The notes under the pieces: generated by a model
The model's database searches: none
What the model was told of the DNA's origin: nothing
The model's input: only the letters and a program-made list of their open reading frames with translations
Assembly (NCBI RefSeq): GCF_002127325.2
Contig: NC_035435.2
Coordinates: forward strand, 110,094,517-110,158,516
From: Helianthus annuus
Lineage: Eukaryota; Streptophyta; Magnoliopsida; Asterales; Asteraceae
Reading direction: 5' to 3'
Length of the DNA: 64,000 nt
In this document: positions 34,769-46,731 of the stretch, one piece after another
Layout of the letters: each line of letters starts with the position of its first letter
Numbering within the stretch: the first letter of the stretch is position 1
Translations under genes and position numbers: made by a program

Positions 34769-37700
34769 TTACTCCACCATCTCTGGAGGATCGATGATGG
34801 ACCTCAGCCGCGCGCTCCAGTCATCATGCTTTAATGCTTTAGTGACCAACTCCATAACGGGCAATGAAAGATGGTCGTAAACCTCTTCGGCTTGAGAAAG
34901 CATAGAATCAGCCTGATCAGTCACTGAGCAGTGATGAGTGTCAAACTGTTGGCCAAACGCTTCTTCCACCTACTGAGCGCACTCTAGGTAGCCACCACGA
35001 TGCCCGACGGCGCGTGAGGAATCTATCAGCGTGGCAACAACCTCATCCATCTAAGTAGCATTTAGTATGGAGTTGGCAATCTATGCAAAAAGAAGGAAAT
35101 CATAAGAACAAAAACAACAATAAACAAAACCCAAGGCAGAAGAGGAGAACTCACCTTGGCTATTGTAACACCCATGATATTAATAAGCGGTTTTCGTTTA
35201 ATTTACGAAAATGAACATGTATTTAGGATTACATATATATTTAAAAATACTGGTTAATTAAAACTTTTACAATTTAAAAGTTTACAACATAATGTAATTA
35301 AATTCGTCATTTAAAAGTAACAACGAAACGGTGTGTGGAAGCTTGTATCTTGATCGTGTTCGGTCCTTCATTGAGCTTGATCGTCTTACGGCATCAAAGA
35401 TGTACCTACATTTCATAATCATGAAATGATTTTAGTTATATTATGCTTATAACCTGTCTAAAACATGTCCGTAAATTAAAACGAACAACAAATAACACGT
35501 TTGTCAGCTTTTTAGGTCCTTGCGGGCCGCGACGAAGTCACCCTCAAGCCGTCGCGGGCCGCGATTTCTGTCGTGTGACGCGACGATATCAGGATGGGGG
35601 TGTCGCGCGACACGATTTCCTGGTTTCGACAGTAAGTTATTTTCCTTTGAGCTGCAGATTCCCAGCTCAATTACTCAAACTTATAATTTACAAAACGCGC
35701 ATATCTTTCGATCCAGATGTCCGTTTTACCTGATTCTTTTTCCTACGTGTCCGTAATTAAAATACCGACCCGTTTACCATCGTTTTTCGTATTAAAAACC
35801 AGTTTATAGGAAACTAGTCTATAAATCTCTTTTCCTATTATTCGACCCGTTTAAAGTTACATTGCGATAATGTTAACAAGATGTCGTTTCAAACATTTCC
35901 TACCCATCCCGGGCTTATCAAGCCATAGCATTTTCAATCCCATTATGGGGTTCGCGTACGCATTTACATTCACCGATTTATGTGTATCTTTCTAATCACT
36001 TAATCCGCATTTAACTTCTTAGTTTATTTTGACCCGTTTAGTGGACTTTTAAGCATTAAGCATCAAACTCGTTATTTTTCTTTCGTACCTCGCATTTCCA
36101 TAATAATTAACTAATTAGCTTCCACCACAACTATTTTTGTGGTGGATTTAACGTAAGGAACCCAAAATCCCACTTTTACCCTTTGACTAGTCATTTTATG
36201 CAAATGACCCATTTCTAGGCATTCGACCCACAAAGGTTTTTGCCTATAACTTTTATATGTATCTAAGGACTTCATAATCAATAAACGAGTTCCTAAACAA
36301 ACTCTAAGGGTCGTTTACCCAGTTCGCCCATTAAGGGCTTTTTGGTCAACTTTCAGCCCTTCATTTACTACAAGGGACTCACTAATTATATAACCAAAAT
36401 TCACTCATAACAATAAACCTATTTATGCGTACCTGGCTCGGGTCAACATATAGACCCAATTTATACCTCACTTTAATTATCCCATATTCTATGGTGACAC
36501 AATTATCTGAATTGCTAATCGCTCCTGTTGACGTAAGACTTAGCAACCACATTAGTCGATTTTGTCAAATGGCGTTATCACCACCATTTGACCCATTTGG
36601 CCTATATGACCAAACATTTACTTATGTACAAAACCATGGTTTTTAATTACCAATTTTCCCATCCGACCCATTTCGGATTTTTCTTTCAATAGATCCCTTT
36701 CCTTACTTATTTAGCCCATTTTGGCTTACACCATGGGTATCCTTTTAGCTTCGGTTTACATTAGTTGACACTTGACTAAATTTCCAGTTTTACCCCTTTT
36801 CTCATTATTAGTTACACTATAAGGTAACCTTAACGAAATTTCATCATTTCTTAGTCATTACATGACTGAATTACCGTTTCGCCCCTTTTACTATAAACCA
36901 TGGTTTTCGTCAATTTTGTATATGTTCCGACTCGTATCAATCTTGTCGGAATCCATATTTCCAATATTATCTTCCTCGAGTTTATAACTTATAAACTAAA
37001 TAAGTATTCTACAAAAAGTTGTAAGTTTCACTTACCTTTCATCCATGCCACGCTTTTCTTTCCGTACTTTCTCGGTTTGTCCCGCTTCATCCACAAGCTT
37101 CTACCTAGCTTGTTAAGCGTCAACTATCATATAATATTAACAAGGTGGTTAGGTTAGTCTTTCTAGATCATAACCTTTACGCCTTATGGAACTTTATACT
37201 ACTTTTCTTACCGAACTCTATCATAGGTCGGTTTCACTTTTTAAGAGTCAAGCCTCCTTATAGCATATGAAATTGAGCAACTAAGTTTGACAAACTTATG
37301 TTGGCGTTCCACCCTTTACTCGATGGCTCTATTCTTAGGCCACCAATTGAACTAATATTTAATCCGAGTTCATGCTATTTTTAGTACTAAGTTATCTTAG
37401 CTCTCAATTATTAACGTTACATTATTCTTTCATTACGCAAAATCTACGGGTTTTCATCTATAGATGAAACCCGTTTCATCATGTTATTAGGCATTCATCC
37501 AAATACCTATTCTAACCAAGTTCTATCTACGAACTAGTAGGTACCCAATTTCACTTAGGCATTTTTATCAAACACCTTATGGGCGAAATTCGTATACTTC
37601 TTTTATCAAGTTCATGGTTATCGTTTTAACCAAGTTTTAACATCGAATTCAAACCTCTATGTCTAGTGTATATGAACATCATCTAGAACTATTATTACAA

Positions 37701-40700
37701 CAACAAATTTCACATATTTATCATCACTTTTCAAGTGTTCATCATAGTACCATAAAACCCACTTATCACCTACAAGGTCATTAGTTAAATCTCTAGTTTC
37801 ATGGCACTATTTTACTAAATTCACATCTAGGGTTCGTTCCTAGACTCATAGACATCACAATTTCACTATAACATTCATATTTCATACAAGAATTTCATTA
37901 ATGCATGATTATCAAATTTCACAAGTATCATCAAAATATAAATTTCGACATACCTCTTGATTCACATGATTAGGTGATCGTTATTATGTGTTCAGATCCG
38001 AATTCGGGCTTCAATTAGCCTTTCAATTTGAAGGAATTAGCTGAACTAGGGTTCTTGGCTCCATGGGAACCTTCTGGTCGATCTCTACGCACGCACACAC
38101 ACTATGTGTGTGTGTGTGTGTTGTGTTATGTTATGTTTTATTTTTATAATTCCATTTTCAAGTTATCCAAGTTTAGTCCCTCATATTTTGGCTAGTTATT
38201 AAGTTAGCCACAACCTAATTCTTTCTAACAATATTCTCACTTGTTAACTAGGTTAGATATTCCTAGGTATCTTAGTGGGTTCAAGGAATTTATGACTCAG
38301 TTTATTTTAAGTGCCGTTAACTCGGGCCTTTTATCAACTACATTTTCCTCGAAAGGATTTGTTCAACTTTTATTTAATATTAGGTTTATTTAATTAAATC
38401 CTAATATTCATCGGGTTTACTTTTACCACTAACGGTATTTTACCCGCTCTTTAGTATTAACGGGGTTTAATTACCAAACCCGTTTTCGGGGTGTTACAGC
38501 TATCCCTCTGCTGTGCATCCACTCGGATTCAGAGATAAGCGTGTCAACGATTGTTTGGGCCTCAACATAATTATTCTGAGCAACGTTGAGGGAAGAGGTG
38601 CTGATATCACGCGCCTCCTCGGCTTTCTTCTTCGCCTCTTCGGCGGTCTCAGCCTTCACCCTCTCGGCCTCAAGGTCTATCTCTAAAGATTCATTCTTGT
38701 CATGGGCCTCAAACAATCGGTGCTTAAGCTCTGCTATCTCCACGTCCTTCGCGGCCAACTCTTTATCCTTGCTTGCAACATGCGCATTCAACTCAGCCTG
38801 CAAGGGTTGAAACAAAGACTTAGCAATATTTTGACAAGTACAAATCAACATAAAGAGGAAAAAGGGTTAAGACAGTTGAACCTCAACACACCCTTTGTCT
38901 GCTTCAACTTCCTCAACCTTCCCTTTTAGAGTGGCAATCTGAGCCTCAAGGTCGGTAATTTTGGAACGCGCAACATACATGCATTGATTGTCTTTTTCAC
39001 ATACCTTCTTCCATTCTGCGCGCTCCTTAGACAAGAGCTCCTCAACAGCATGCGGCTTGTTCTTCAACCCTTCGCGGCCCCATTCTTCAGACTTCTTCTC
39101 CGCTTCAAAAGCAGGTTTCTCTTCAGCAAAGGCGCTCTTCATCTGTTCGAAGTCTTGGACCTGCTTCAACAAACTCTCCCTGTACTTCTCCCAGTCAGCT
39201 CGCTCTCTAACCATTGTGCGCCACTCGCACACAATCTGATGGTTAGCAGCACGAGTATTGGCCTCCCCAACAATGTAGGCGCGATACAACCCCTCATGGG
39301 TACGCGCCCTTTGTCTACTAACTTCTCCGGGAGGGAAGCAGCCCAAGTACCAATCTCGACAGGCCCCAAACTCGATGAATGTGTCCTTCTGCTTTAAACC
39401 CCAAACAGGTTGGTGGGGAGTATCGCCGGAGCCGCTTCTGTGTAAGTCTTATAGTAGATATCTCCCAAGGTATCCTTAGGACCTATAGGAGCTTGTGGCA
39501 TTGATCCTTGACCTCCAGCACCACCAGCCACGCCTGCACCTCTAGCACCACCGGAACCTCCAGCACCTGCACCACCGGTAGCAGCAGAAGAGTCTTTGTG
39601 CGCTCTCCGCTCCGGTACGGTGGCAGCTGACCCCCCAGCAGTAGATGTTACTTGCATAGTTTGGGTGGGGGCATCTGGCTACGCAGGTTCCGTTGGCATA
39701 ACAACCTCAGGCCCTTTTGGCTGAACATCTTCCTTTTCTTTTTCCTTGGGGGGCTGGTCAAGACCCGTGATGCACGTGACCTTCGGATCCTGCGTCGTAG
39801 CATGCTCAGTAGCAGCAGCAGTCTCGGTCTCCTTCTGTTTTTCCTTCGCTAGGGTTACACTGCCCGCAGGCTTCTCAACCACCTTCTCAACCTCCTTCTC
39901 AATAGTTCTAGGAGGCTTGATTATGAACTTGGTCTTCTTCGGCGCCGGCTCCTTTGGGTCCTTCAACTCAACACCCTTAACCTTCTCAGGGGTTTTCTTC
40001 AAGGTCTTTGCAGAAATTTAAGTGTTAGAAAATTTTACTAAAAAAAAAATATGAGATCTACAGCCCTAACCTGGGGAAAACTTGTAAAGGGTGCGCAATC
40101 TGCTTTGTTTCCCTATCACTGGGCCCTCTCCAACCTTCTAAGCCGGCCCAGCCCCAGCAGCAGTCTCTTCCCTTAACCTCTTCCTACTCACCAACTTAGC
40201 AGCAGCTTCTTCATGTTCTTCTTCTTCCTCATCATCTAAGGCGACTGAAGAGGGGGTCGCACCAGCTTCAGGGATCCTAGACCCTGCGCTTTCAGAGCTT
40301 TTCGACCCACCTGCACTGCTCTTCTTCTTTTCACCTATACGGGATAAGCCCTCTAGTGAATCACTAGCAACAACGTAATCCTCAAGGTCACTCTGTCGAA
40401 ATCGAAGAGTACCTTTATCAGAGGCTGCCGCAGTCGTGCGGCTACTCCCGCCTTTCTTACTGGTCGCTCCAGTATCAAGAGTTATCACCTTCTTCGTCTT
40501 CCTCTTGCCCGCAACTTTCTTTTTCTTCTCATCAGGATCTATACCAAGGTTGCGCAACACACCTGCAAAGATGTTTGACAAGGAACTTAGCTCCCCATTC
40601 GATGACCCTGCAGACTCCTCGCTGGAAAGATAAAGAATTTCTTTCCCAGCGGAAGTCACAGCACGCAAGGGCCTCGGGTTGGGTAGATGCGCACCTTCAG

Positions 40701-41602
40701 TTGCAGTGGGAGGATTGGCAAAGACTCCAGCAGGAGGGTACATGAAGTTGTCCTTGATATGTTCATACCAGTACGCCTCGCCGGATTCCAAGGGGCGCAC
40801 ACCCATAGCTCCTCCAAAAGTAGTAAAAGCATCTTGATACAGTTGCTTGACTGCATCAAGAAGAGGTGATCAGGCATCACTATCGCTGATGTAAAGAACA
40901 GAAAGGACAGGACATACCTTCGCCATTAAGCAATAAAACTGGAACCTCTTCACTACGCGCAGGCCACCTATCGGTCATGCCTGCAGCGATGAGCACCTGC
41001 TCACCAAAAACCCTGTTGGGCGTCGCAGTCAAGCGCACATACCACATCTCCTTCTTCGGCAAGGGGACATCCCCCTTTAGAATCTCATCAGATTCTGGGA
41101 ATATCATCGCGATGGGCATGACCTCCTCTCAGATAAAGAAAAGCTTCATCTTCTAATCATGGAAGCTTTTAGGAGGGTTCAGCAAGATTTTCTTCACGTT
41201 CTGAGAAGCAAAAGAATAAATCCCATGTTTCTGATCAACTGATACATCGCCCTAAACTTCTCAACATCAGGCTCGAGCCTATGGGATCTACAAAGAAAAT
41301 CAAAGTGGTGAACCCTAACCATCCCCATGGGACTCATCTACGAAATATTAAAACTATAAAAGTGCAGGATGGCCCCCATAAAATGGGTGGCCGGCAAACG
41401 GAAGTTGCCTTCAAGAAAGAAGTCAGGGAAAAGAGTGATATAACCCGGTGGTGCATCGGCTGCCATTTGCCCTTGTTCAGGGTATCGGGCATCCCACTCT
41501 ACCAGAAAGTGGAAACCTCTAACCAGTTGTTCAAAACAGCCCCTGATCCCACTTGAGAACAGGGACTGGGCCTTCTTCAACTTGGATTTCTTCTTCAGCC
41601 AT
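34769..41602 (-). pseudogene. antisense multi-exon gene of the Tat element (gypsy-type transposase-like / coiled coil)
   Basis: On the minus strand the ATG is at 41602 (MAEEEIQVEEGPVPVLKWDQ). The first exon, to about 40918, holds LEGNFRLPATHFMGAIL, PESDEILKGDVPLPKKEMWY and EQVLIAAGMTDRWPARSEEV, resembling the plant 'putative gypsy type transposon' domain (Pfam PF04195, from memory). Next come an exon ~40880-40071 (MGVRPLESGEAYWYEHIKDN, acidic and Lys-rich), an exon ~40010-38870 with Pro/Ala/Gly-rich then coiled-coil sequence, an exon 38797-38504 continued at 35163-35155 (coiled coil), and a last exon 35080-34769. Donors GTATGT, GTTAGG and GTGAGT are visible. Breaks: frameshifts near 41540 and 39425, TAG at 39679-39681, two stops in the last exon, and a 3.3-kb solo LTR in the fourth exon. 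Its function in Tat elements is not established. Confidence 0.75.
35164..38498 (-). mobile_element. solo LTR (3335 bp) inserted in the antisense gene
   Basis: Perfect 5-bp duplication GCTAT at 35159-35163 and 38499-38503. Ends are TGTAACACCC and GGGTGTTACA. No internal retroviral coding sequence, so it is a solo LTR left by recombination. Its reverse complement starts TGTAACACCCCGAAAACGGG and then matches the start of the solo LTR at 56027 (GGTTTGGTAATT.AAACC, CGGGTAAAA, GTAAAAGTAAACCCG), which fixes the strand as minus. A (TG)n tract at about 38100-38125 corresponds to the (CA)n tract at 56262-56282. Confidence 0.9.
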
Positions 41603-41619
41603 GAGTACTTGAATATGAA

Positions 41620-42282
41620 GATTTAACTATTTTCTGGGAAACTCAAAGAATGCTCAAGAAAAACTTGAAGATCTGCTACATAACTTTTGATTATTCGAAG
41701 AAAGTTTGAAGAACGGAGAGAGAATAAGGGAAAGCAGACGAGTGATTGTGAAATTCTCTCTCCCTTCATCGAATATATATACCCATCGCATTTAATATGA
41801 TGGGTAAACGTGCCGGGATCACCGCGCGCGTAACCAATCAGCAGCCGCCACGTAAGGCGGGATTCTCGGAGTGACGGTGGGCCTCACTCGCCTGACGGAG
41901 AGCCGAATCGTCAGTGGCAGCATGATGATCGCCGTGTCAGCAGTCAACTCAAACATCACCGTCAACGACATTTGAACCAACCTGTCAGAATTCAAATTTC
42001 GAGATTTTTCCTGCCCAAATTTACTACAAAACTTCATGCAGAAGTTACCAAAGGTCGCGCCGCATTCATTAATATCCATGAGCCTGCGCGCCAACACTCC
42101 AAAACGAAAGCTATCAACAAGCAAGCATGGTAGTCGCGCCATAATAGTCGACAAACACCTATACGTGCACCGTCTACCAAGACCTAGCAAATACTTTTAA
42201 AAGCTAACACACTTTCTTTTTTCTAAGTCCACAGCTCCAACCATTTACTTCGCGCATGGAGCAGCACTGGATTGCGGGGACT
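41620..42282. other. region between antisense gene start and 3' LTR
   Basis: Presumed 5' flank of the antisense gene, with CGCG-rich DNA. A 123-codon minus-strand frame at 41819-42190 has no recognisable content and I treat it as chance. The right end, GCGGGGACT (42275-42282), is a weak purine tract next to the LTR. Confidence 0.4.
41774..41781 (-). promoter_or_regulatory. TATA box candidate of the antisense gene
   Basis: TATATATA on the minus strand about 172 bp upstream of the ATG at 41602, followed by a purine/pyrimidine-rich leader (GAGAGAATTTCACAATC, about 41747-41763). Fits an independent promoter driving transcription opposite to gag-pol. Confidence 0.45.
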
Positions 42283-42999
42283 TGAAGGGGTATGGTCCCA
42301 AAAAGCCGCGCAGACCAATCAGGTCGCGCGCTGGACCATACTCCTTACTCAATAAGCTGATTAATCTGTGGACCTCGCGCGGGCTGCTTAAATAAAACCT
42401 GGACCCTGCGCGAAGCCCAAGCAAGGGATAACATTAGTTCCACACTTAGTATTTTGAATAAGAGCCTTCCAGTCCTACAACCCTGCGCCGGCTAGTTACA
42501 TGCATAACAAGGGTCGTGCAAGAGTTACGCCGCAGGGCCACTTCAGAAAGTACCAAAGGTACGAGTGGCAGAAGAACGAGCCAATCAGCATCCACCAGGC
42601 TGTGCTCTATCGTGCTCCACGATCGACTGATGTGCAGGAGAGAGAGAGAGAGAGTACACAAGGACGCCTACGTGGCACCAATCAGGGGGCGGCGACAACT
42701 GCCCCATGATCTCCACTCACCTGCTGAGGGCAGAGGGACAACAAGGCCGACAACTTGGATACGTGGCTCCCATCAAGGTGCCCATCTCCTCTTACACTAC
42801 TCCAGCTATAAATAGAGACCTCCATACTCATGTTAAACATTCCATTCTCTCTACTCTCACTCTTAACGAGCTAACAGTGTTGCTATTTTGCAGGAAGATC
42901 GGATCACATCGGAGCTCAGGAAAAATTAAGAAGATTAACCCTCATGTTTGAAACATAAACCAAACTAATTAACCTTAAAATTAGTTTCGTGTTTCTTCA
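42283..42999 (+). repeat. 3' LTR of the Tat element
   Basis: 717 bp, from TGAAGGGGTATGG to TGTTTCTTCA. It aligns with the 5' LTR except for two deletions: about 100 bp between GGTG and CCCATCTCC, and about 87 bp between two copies of TCTTAAC. ATCAC follows at 43000-43004. Confidence 0.9.
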
Positions 43000-43004
43000 A
43001 TCAC

Positions 43005-43686
43005 CTAATTCGAAAACGACAAAAAGAAAACCATCTGGTTTCCAAGAAAAATTAGCACTTTCTGTTCACAATTAGTCATTCTTGTAAATTACAGTGTCTT
43101 TTTCGTGGTTTTTTCACCAGAACTCTTCTGTTAGACATAATGCTCCAATAACATCAATAGAATTCAAACTAAGGCTCGACTTCAAAGAATACAATTCCAA
43201 TAATGGAGTTGAAGCATAATGTATATACAGTTCCAACATTTAAACACCTCGATCTGGATTACGAATTCGAGACACGAAATTAAAACAACAATATGAGAGA
43301 GGGAAAGAGAAGGATATGAATTTCACCTGTGATTGGATACATTAAAGGATGATTGAACGGTTCGGAATCCTAGATCTGTTGGAACTCGCCACCACCACCA
43401 CCTCTGAACCCTCGAATTTTCACCGGAAAACCCTAGAGTTGACGACTTTAGTTCTCTAGGTGGGAGGCGATCACGCGTCTGGAGCCAGTCGCCGGTGAGT
43501 CGCCGTTCCGCATCTCTGTTTCTCTCTCTTGCTGCTCACTATCTCTTTCTTCCCTTTCTTTGTCTCTGAGTGTCTCATTTGAAGACATATAAAGCGGTGA
43601 TGAGGGAACGTAACATAAAGCACCACCACCATGGGAACGGGCTTGTGTATCGCTGGTTAAGTAGTAGAAGAAGAATCCCAGATGTT

Positions 43687-43718
<32 letters not shown>

Positions 43719-44466
43719 TGAGTAAGGATTTCTCTCTCTTGAAGCCAAAAGACATTATAAGATACCACAGGACGCACATACCCTCAAGTATCTGTCATCA
43801 AACCCAGGTAAAGTGTAAAACAAAACCAGCCCATAGATTCAACAAAACTACTGAACCATTTTTTATGCATGGGGTACAAGCAACATTGAATAGGAATGTT
43901 GTAAATTAGAATGTTATATAATTTTCACACCAACTTCATAACACAAGTTCCTTTAGAGCATTCACATTAGACCCTTTACTTTTATCTTTATCTATAATAA
44001 GACTAGAAACATATCTTTTTCTAAATTTTATTTGTTTTTCAAAAAACATCACATTCAACTTTTTGTCTCTATCTTTGTTATACTCAAAAACACTAATTTT
44101 ATTACCTTTCTCTTTTCTTACACACTCAGGCTGGAGGATGTGGCTAAAGGCTTTATCATGCCACCTCACCGCCACGTCATACAAGGGCTTTAAAGCCCCC
44201 TCTTTTAACTTGTAGGGTGTGGTATAAAGCCCCCTTACCATTATAGCGCCCCCCTCTAAAGCCAGACAACTTCGATGGAGCCCCACCTTTGCTCGTTAAC
44301 ATGCTGGCGAAAGTATGATGGCGCCCCCCTTTAATTACGGCGATGTGGATGATGGAGCCCCGGTGCCGCTATGGAGGCTGAGGTGGCGGGGTCGCGCCCC
44401 CCCACACCCACCAGCCTCACAATAAAATTATAGAGAGTTGATATGAGCCTCTAAATATAGAGGTTA
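43005..44466. other. intergenic DNA with possible gene 5' remnants and MITE pieces
   Basis: 43330-43480 read on the minus strand looks like a plant 5' leader (CCCTAGGG-like, GGTGGTGGTGGTGG, CACAG|GTGAAATTC donor) but has no ATG-led protein. A (GA)n microsatellite lies at about 43692-43717. 43958 onward starts GAGCATTCACATT, the end motif of the MITE at 44467. 44110-44430 is GC-rich (GCCCCC, GGCGCC) and is probably another small element. No gene is supported. Confidence 0.4.
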
Positions 44467-44758
44467 GAGCATTCACATCATATTCCCTAAATTATGTGTG
44501 AGGGGTTTTCATATTATAAGAAATGGTTGTGAGTGAAGAAAGAGGGAAAATGTTACTGTTTATCTATATATTTGAGAGGATACTGTTCACCATGTATAAT
44601 TTTTAATATATTTTAAAAGTGGTGGTGAGTAGGAGAGAGGGAAAAGATAATGATAAATATATAAAAAAGAGATTACTTAATTAGAAAAAAAAAAAGAAAA
44701 TGTAGTTGTTTTCGATGTAATTATAAGGTAGAAAATGATGGATAAGATGTGAATGCTC
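44467..44758. mobile_element. Tourist-type MITE
   Basis: Perfect terminal inverted repeats GAGCATTCACATC / GATGTGAATGCTC, flanked by TTA at 44464-44466 and 44759-44761, typical of PIF/Harbinger MITEs. 292 bp, AT-rich, no coding. Confidence 0.8.
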
Positions 44759-44780
44759 TTACTTTGTTCTCTTTAAATCT

Positions 44781-45012
44781 TTCTCTATTATAGAGATTCT
44801 AATGTAAGGGTGTTTGTGTTGTTTTCATCATTTTAATTATACGTTATGCAGAATATATGAATAAAGAGTCGAGCACTCTTAGAGTTTTAGCTAGTTTTAT
44901 TTTGGTATTCATTGTCTCTAGTAGCACAATTTCGTACTACTTTTACAATTCCTTATTCAAACGACCCAAATTCATCGAGTTTTAAAGGTTTGATGGTTTG
45001 GCGAATCATTAA
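44781..45012 (+). repeat. left copy of a divergent duplicated segment (partner 50738-50977)
   Basis: TTCTCTATTATAGAGATTCT onward to GGTTTGATGGTTTGGCG matches 50738-50977 in order and orientation, for example ACAGAATATATGAATAAA-like, CTTAGAGTTTTAGCTAG and TTCATCGAGTTTTAAAGG. A smaller matching pair precedes them (43941-43999 and 45356-45415). Confidence 0.75.
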
Positions 45013-45417
45013 TTGACTATTTGTTTATTATCATTATTTTGTTACATTTCAATTCCTACTTACACATAAGGTAGTTATTACTGATCATCGATCTCATTTC
45101 ATTTATCAATCAAATTTATATTTTAATACTTTCAACAAACCTGATGCTTTAAAAAACGTTATGTCCACCAAGTGCTTTTTTTTTAAAGGTAAATTTCATT
45201 CAAAAAGCAAACCGAGATGTCCTCAAAGAAAGGACACTCGAACAAACAAACGAGATTACATCAAGTCTAGCGGATATTTACACCAAACATTCCAGTTATA
45301 AAATAAAAATAAAATAAAAAAGGTGCACACCTTTAATCATGTAAATATATAATGACACACAAGTTCCTGCATTCACATTGAACCCTTTATTTTTATCTTT
45401 ATCTACGATAATAGAGT
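45013..45417. other. intergenic stretch with a Helitron-end-like block
   Basis: 45305-45352 (AAAATAAAAAAGGTGCACAC, CTTTAATCATGTAAATATAT) closely matches 25700-25741, just before the Helitron-like terminus at 25797, but here no hairpin or CTAG follows. No gene. Confidence 0.5.
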
Positions 45418-46731
45418 AAACTGCCATTTTGGTCCCAAAGGTTTGGTCACTTTTGACACTTTAGTCCAAATTTGAAACCTTTTGCATCTGGTTCCGTGTT
45501 GTTTCACTTTTATTGTCATTTTGGTCCAAAAATGAAATAAGGTCATATTTCTCAAATTTAATCATGCTATTTTGTCTTTTTCCTCAGGAGTAAAATAATC
45601 ATTTCCTTTTTATTTTATTTAAATCTTTTATTACAACAATAATTTTTTTGGTCCCACCACACACCCACTTCTTCTTCTACCTCTCTCTGTCTTTCTCTGC
45701 CATACATTATCAATAGATCCCCCATTCACAATCAGATCCATTAGAGGGGTTTCCTCTGCTACTCCTCCTGCAAAATCATTGATGATTGTTTACTTTAATG
45801 CATATGTTACCAAAATAACTAGTTTCAAATGTTTTACCTTCACTGAATCTACTTGTGGGAATGTAAGGTGTCTACCAACTGCAAGAAAGAAGAGAAATTA
45901 AACAAGTAGTTTAGCAAAACCAAATGCATAAATCATTCAAATTACCTCCATTGAGCTTTCTGAGCTTGATACTTGATTCTTGGGATCGTTCCTCTTGTAA
46001 TCAAAACTCAATTCACCGTAATACTGTTCATCATCAGTAAGAAAAACAGAGTCCCTGTCATCATCTTCAGCAAACATCACCGTGAATCGAACTTGCAACA
46101 ACATCAATGTGCGGCGGCGTTGATGACGTGACGTATACGGCTAGGGTTCCGACGAATGATGTGCGGCGGCGTTGATGAACATCATCCCCCAAATCAGCAA
46201 ACATTAACATCATTCCGGCATTGATTGAAGAGGCAGGGAAGGTTCGTCGGAGTTCCAACAGTGGCCGGTGGGGATCTAGTCCGGTTCTAGATCTACGACC
46301 TCCAATTTTTAGAAACCACCACCCATGGCCGGCGGTGGATCTGGTTCTACCGTCATCATCACCATCCGGATAAAAATCACCACTCATCACTGTTAAGGGA
46401 GGAGGTGGTGGTGGTGGAGGTTGGCTGGGATACGAAGGTGGTGGTGGTGTTGATTGAAGAAAGAGAAGGTGGCGGTGGTGTTGCTCAAGAGAGAGGAGAG
46501 AGAGAGAGACAGAGGGGTGTTTATAGTAAGAGACAGAGGGGTATTTAAAATGACCATTTTGCCCCTGAGGAAAAGGAAAAAAAAACAGGATTTTTTAGAA
46601 ATCTGACCTGATTTCATTTTTGGACCAAAATGGCAATAAAAATGAAACCAAAGGGACCCAGATGCAAAAACTTTGAAATTTGGGTTAAAGTGGCAAAACT
46701 GCCCAAACCTCAAGGACCAAAATGGCAGTTT
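45418..46731. mobile_element. long-TIR, probably Mutator-type, non-autonomous element 1
   Basis: Left end AAACTGCCATTTTGGTCCC and right end GGACCAAAATGGCAGTTT are inverted repeats that extend inward for roughly 200 bp (CTTTAGTCCAAATTTGAAAC on the left, CTTTGAAATTTGGGTTAAAG on the right). About 1.3 kb, no transposase. Several open frames in it come from the TIRs. Assignment to Mutator is by long TIRs only; I found no 9-bp duplication. Confidence 0.6.

Larger units (their letters stand above)
27642..42999 (+). mobile_element. Tat-clade Ty3/gypsy retrotransposon, structurally complete, 15.4 kb
   Basis: Two LTRs (27642-28531 and 42283-42999) with matching ends are flanked by the 5-bp duplication ATCAC (27637-27641 and 43000-43004). 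Inside are a primer site, gag, protease, RT, a first RNase H, a second RNase H-like domain, integrase, and then an opposite-strand gene before the purine tract and 3' LTR. The second RNase H and the extra antisense gene are marks of the Tat/Grande/Retand group. About 3.3 kb of the length is a later solo-LTR insertion. By eye there are about 12 differences over the first ~245 aligned LTR bases, so the insertion is not recent. Confidence 0.9.

Noticed and set aside
41819..42190. 123-codon minus-strand ORF upstream of the antisense gene
   Set aside because: It precedes the TATA candidate and matches no domain; GC-rich DNA gives long chance frames.
43718..43909. 63-codon ORF next to the GA microsatellite
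   Set aside because: Short, low-information frame with no family features or promoter.
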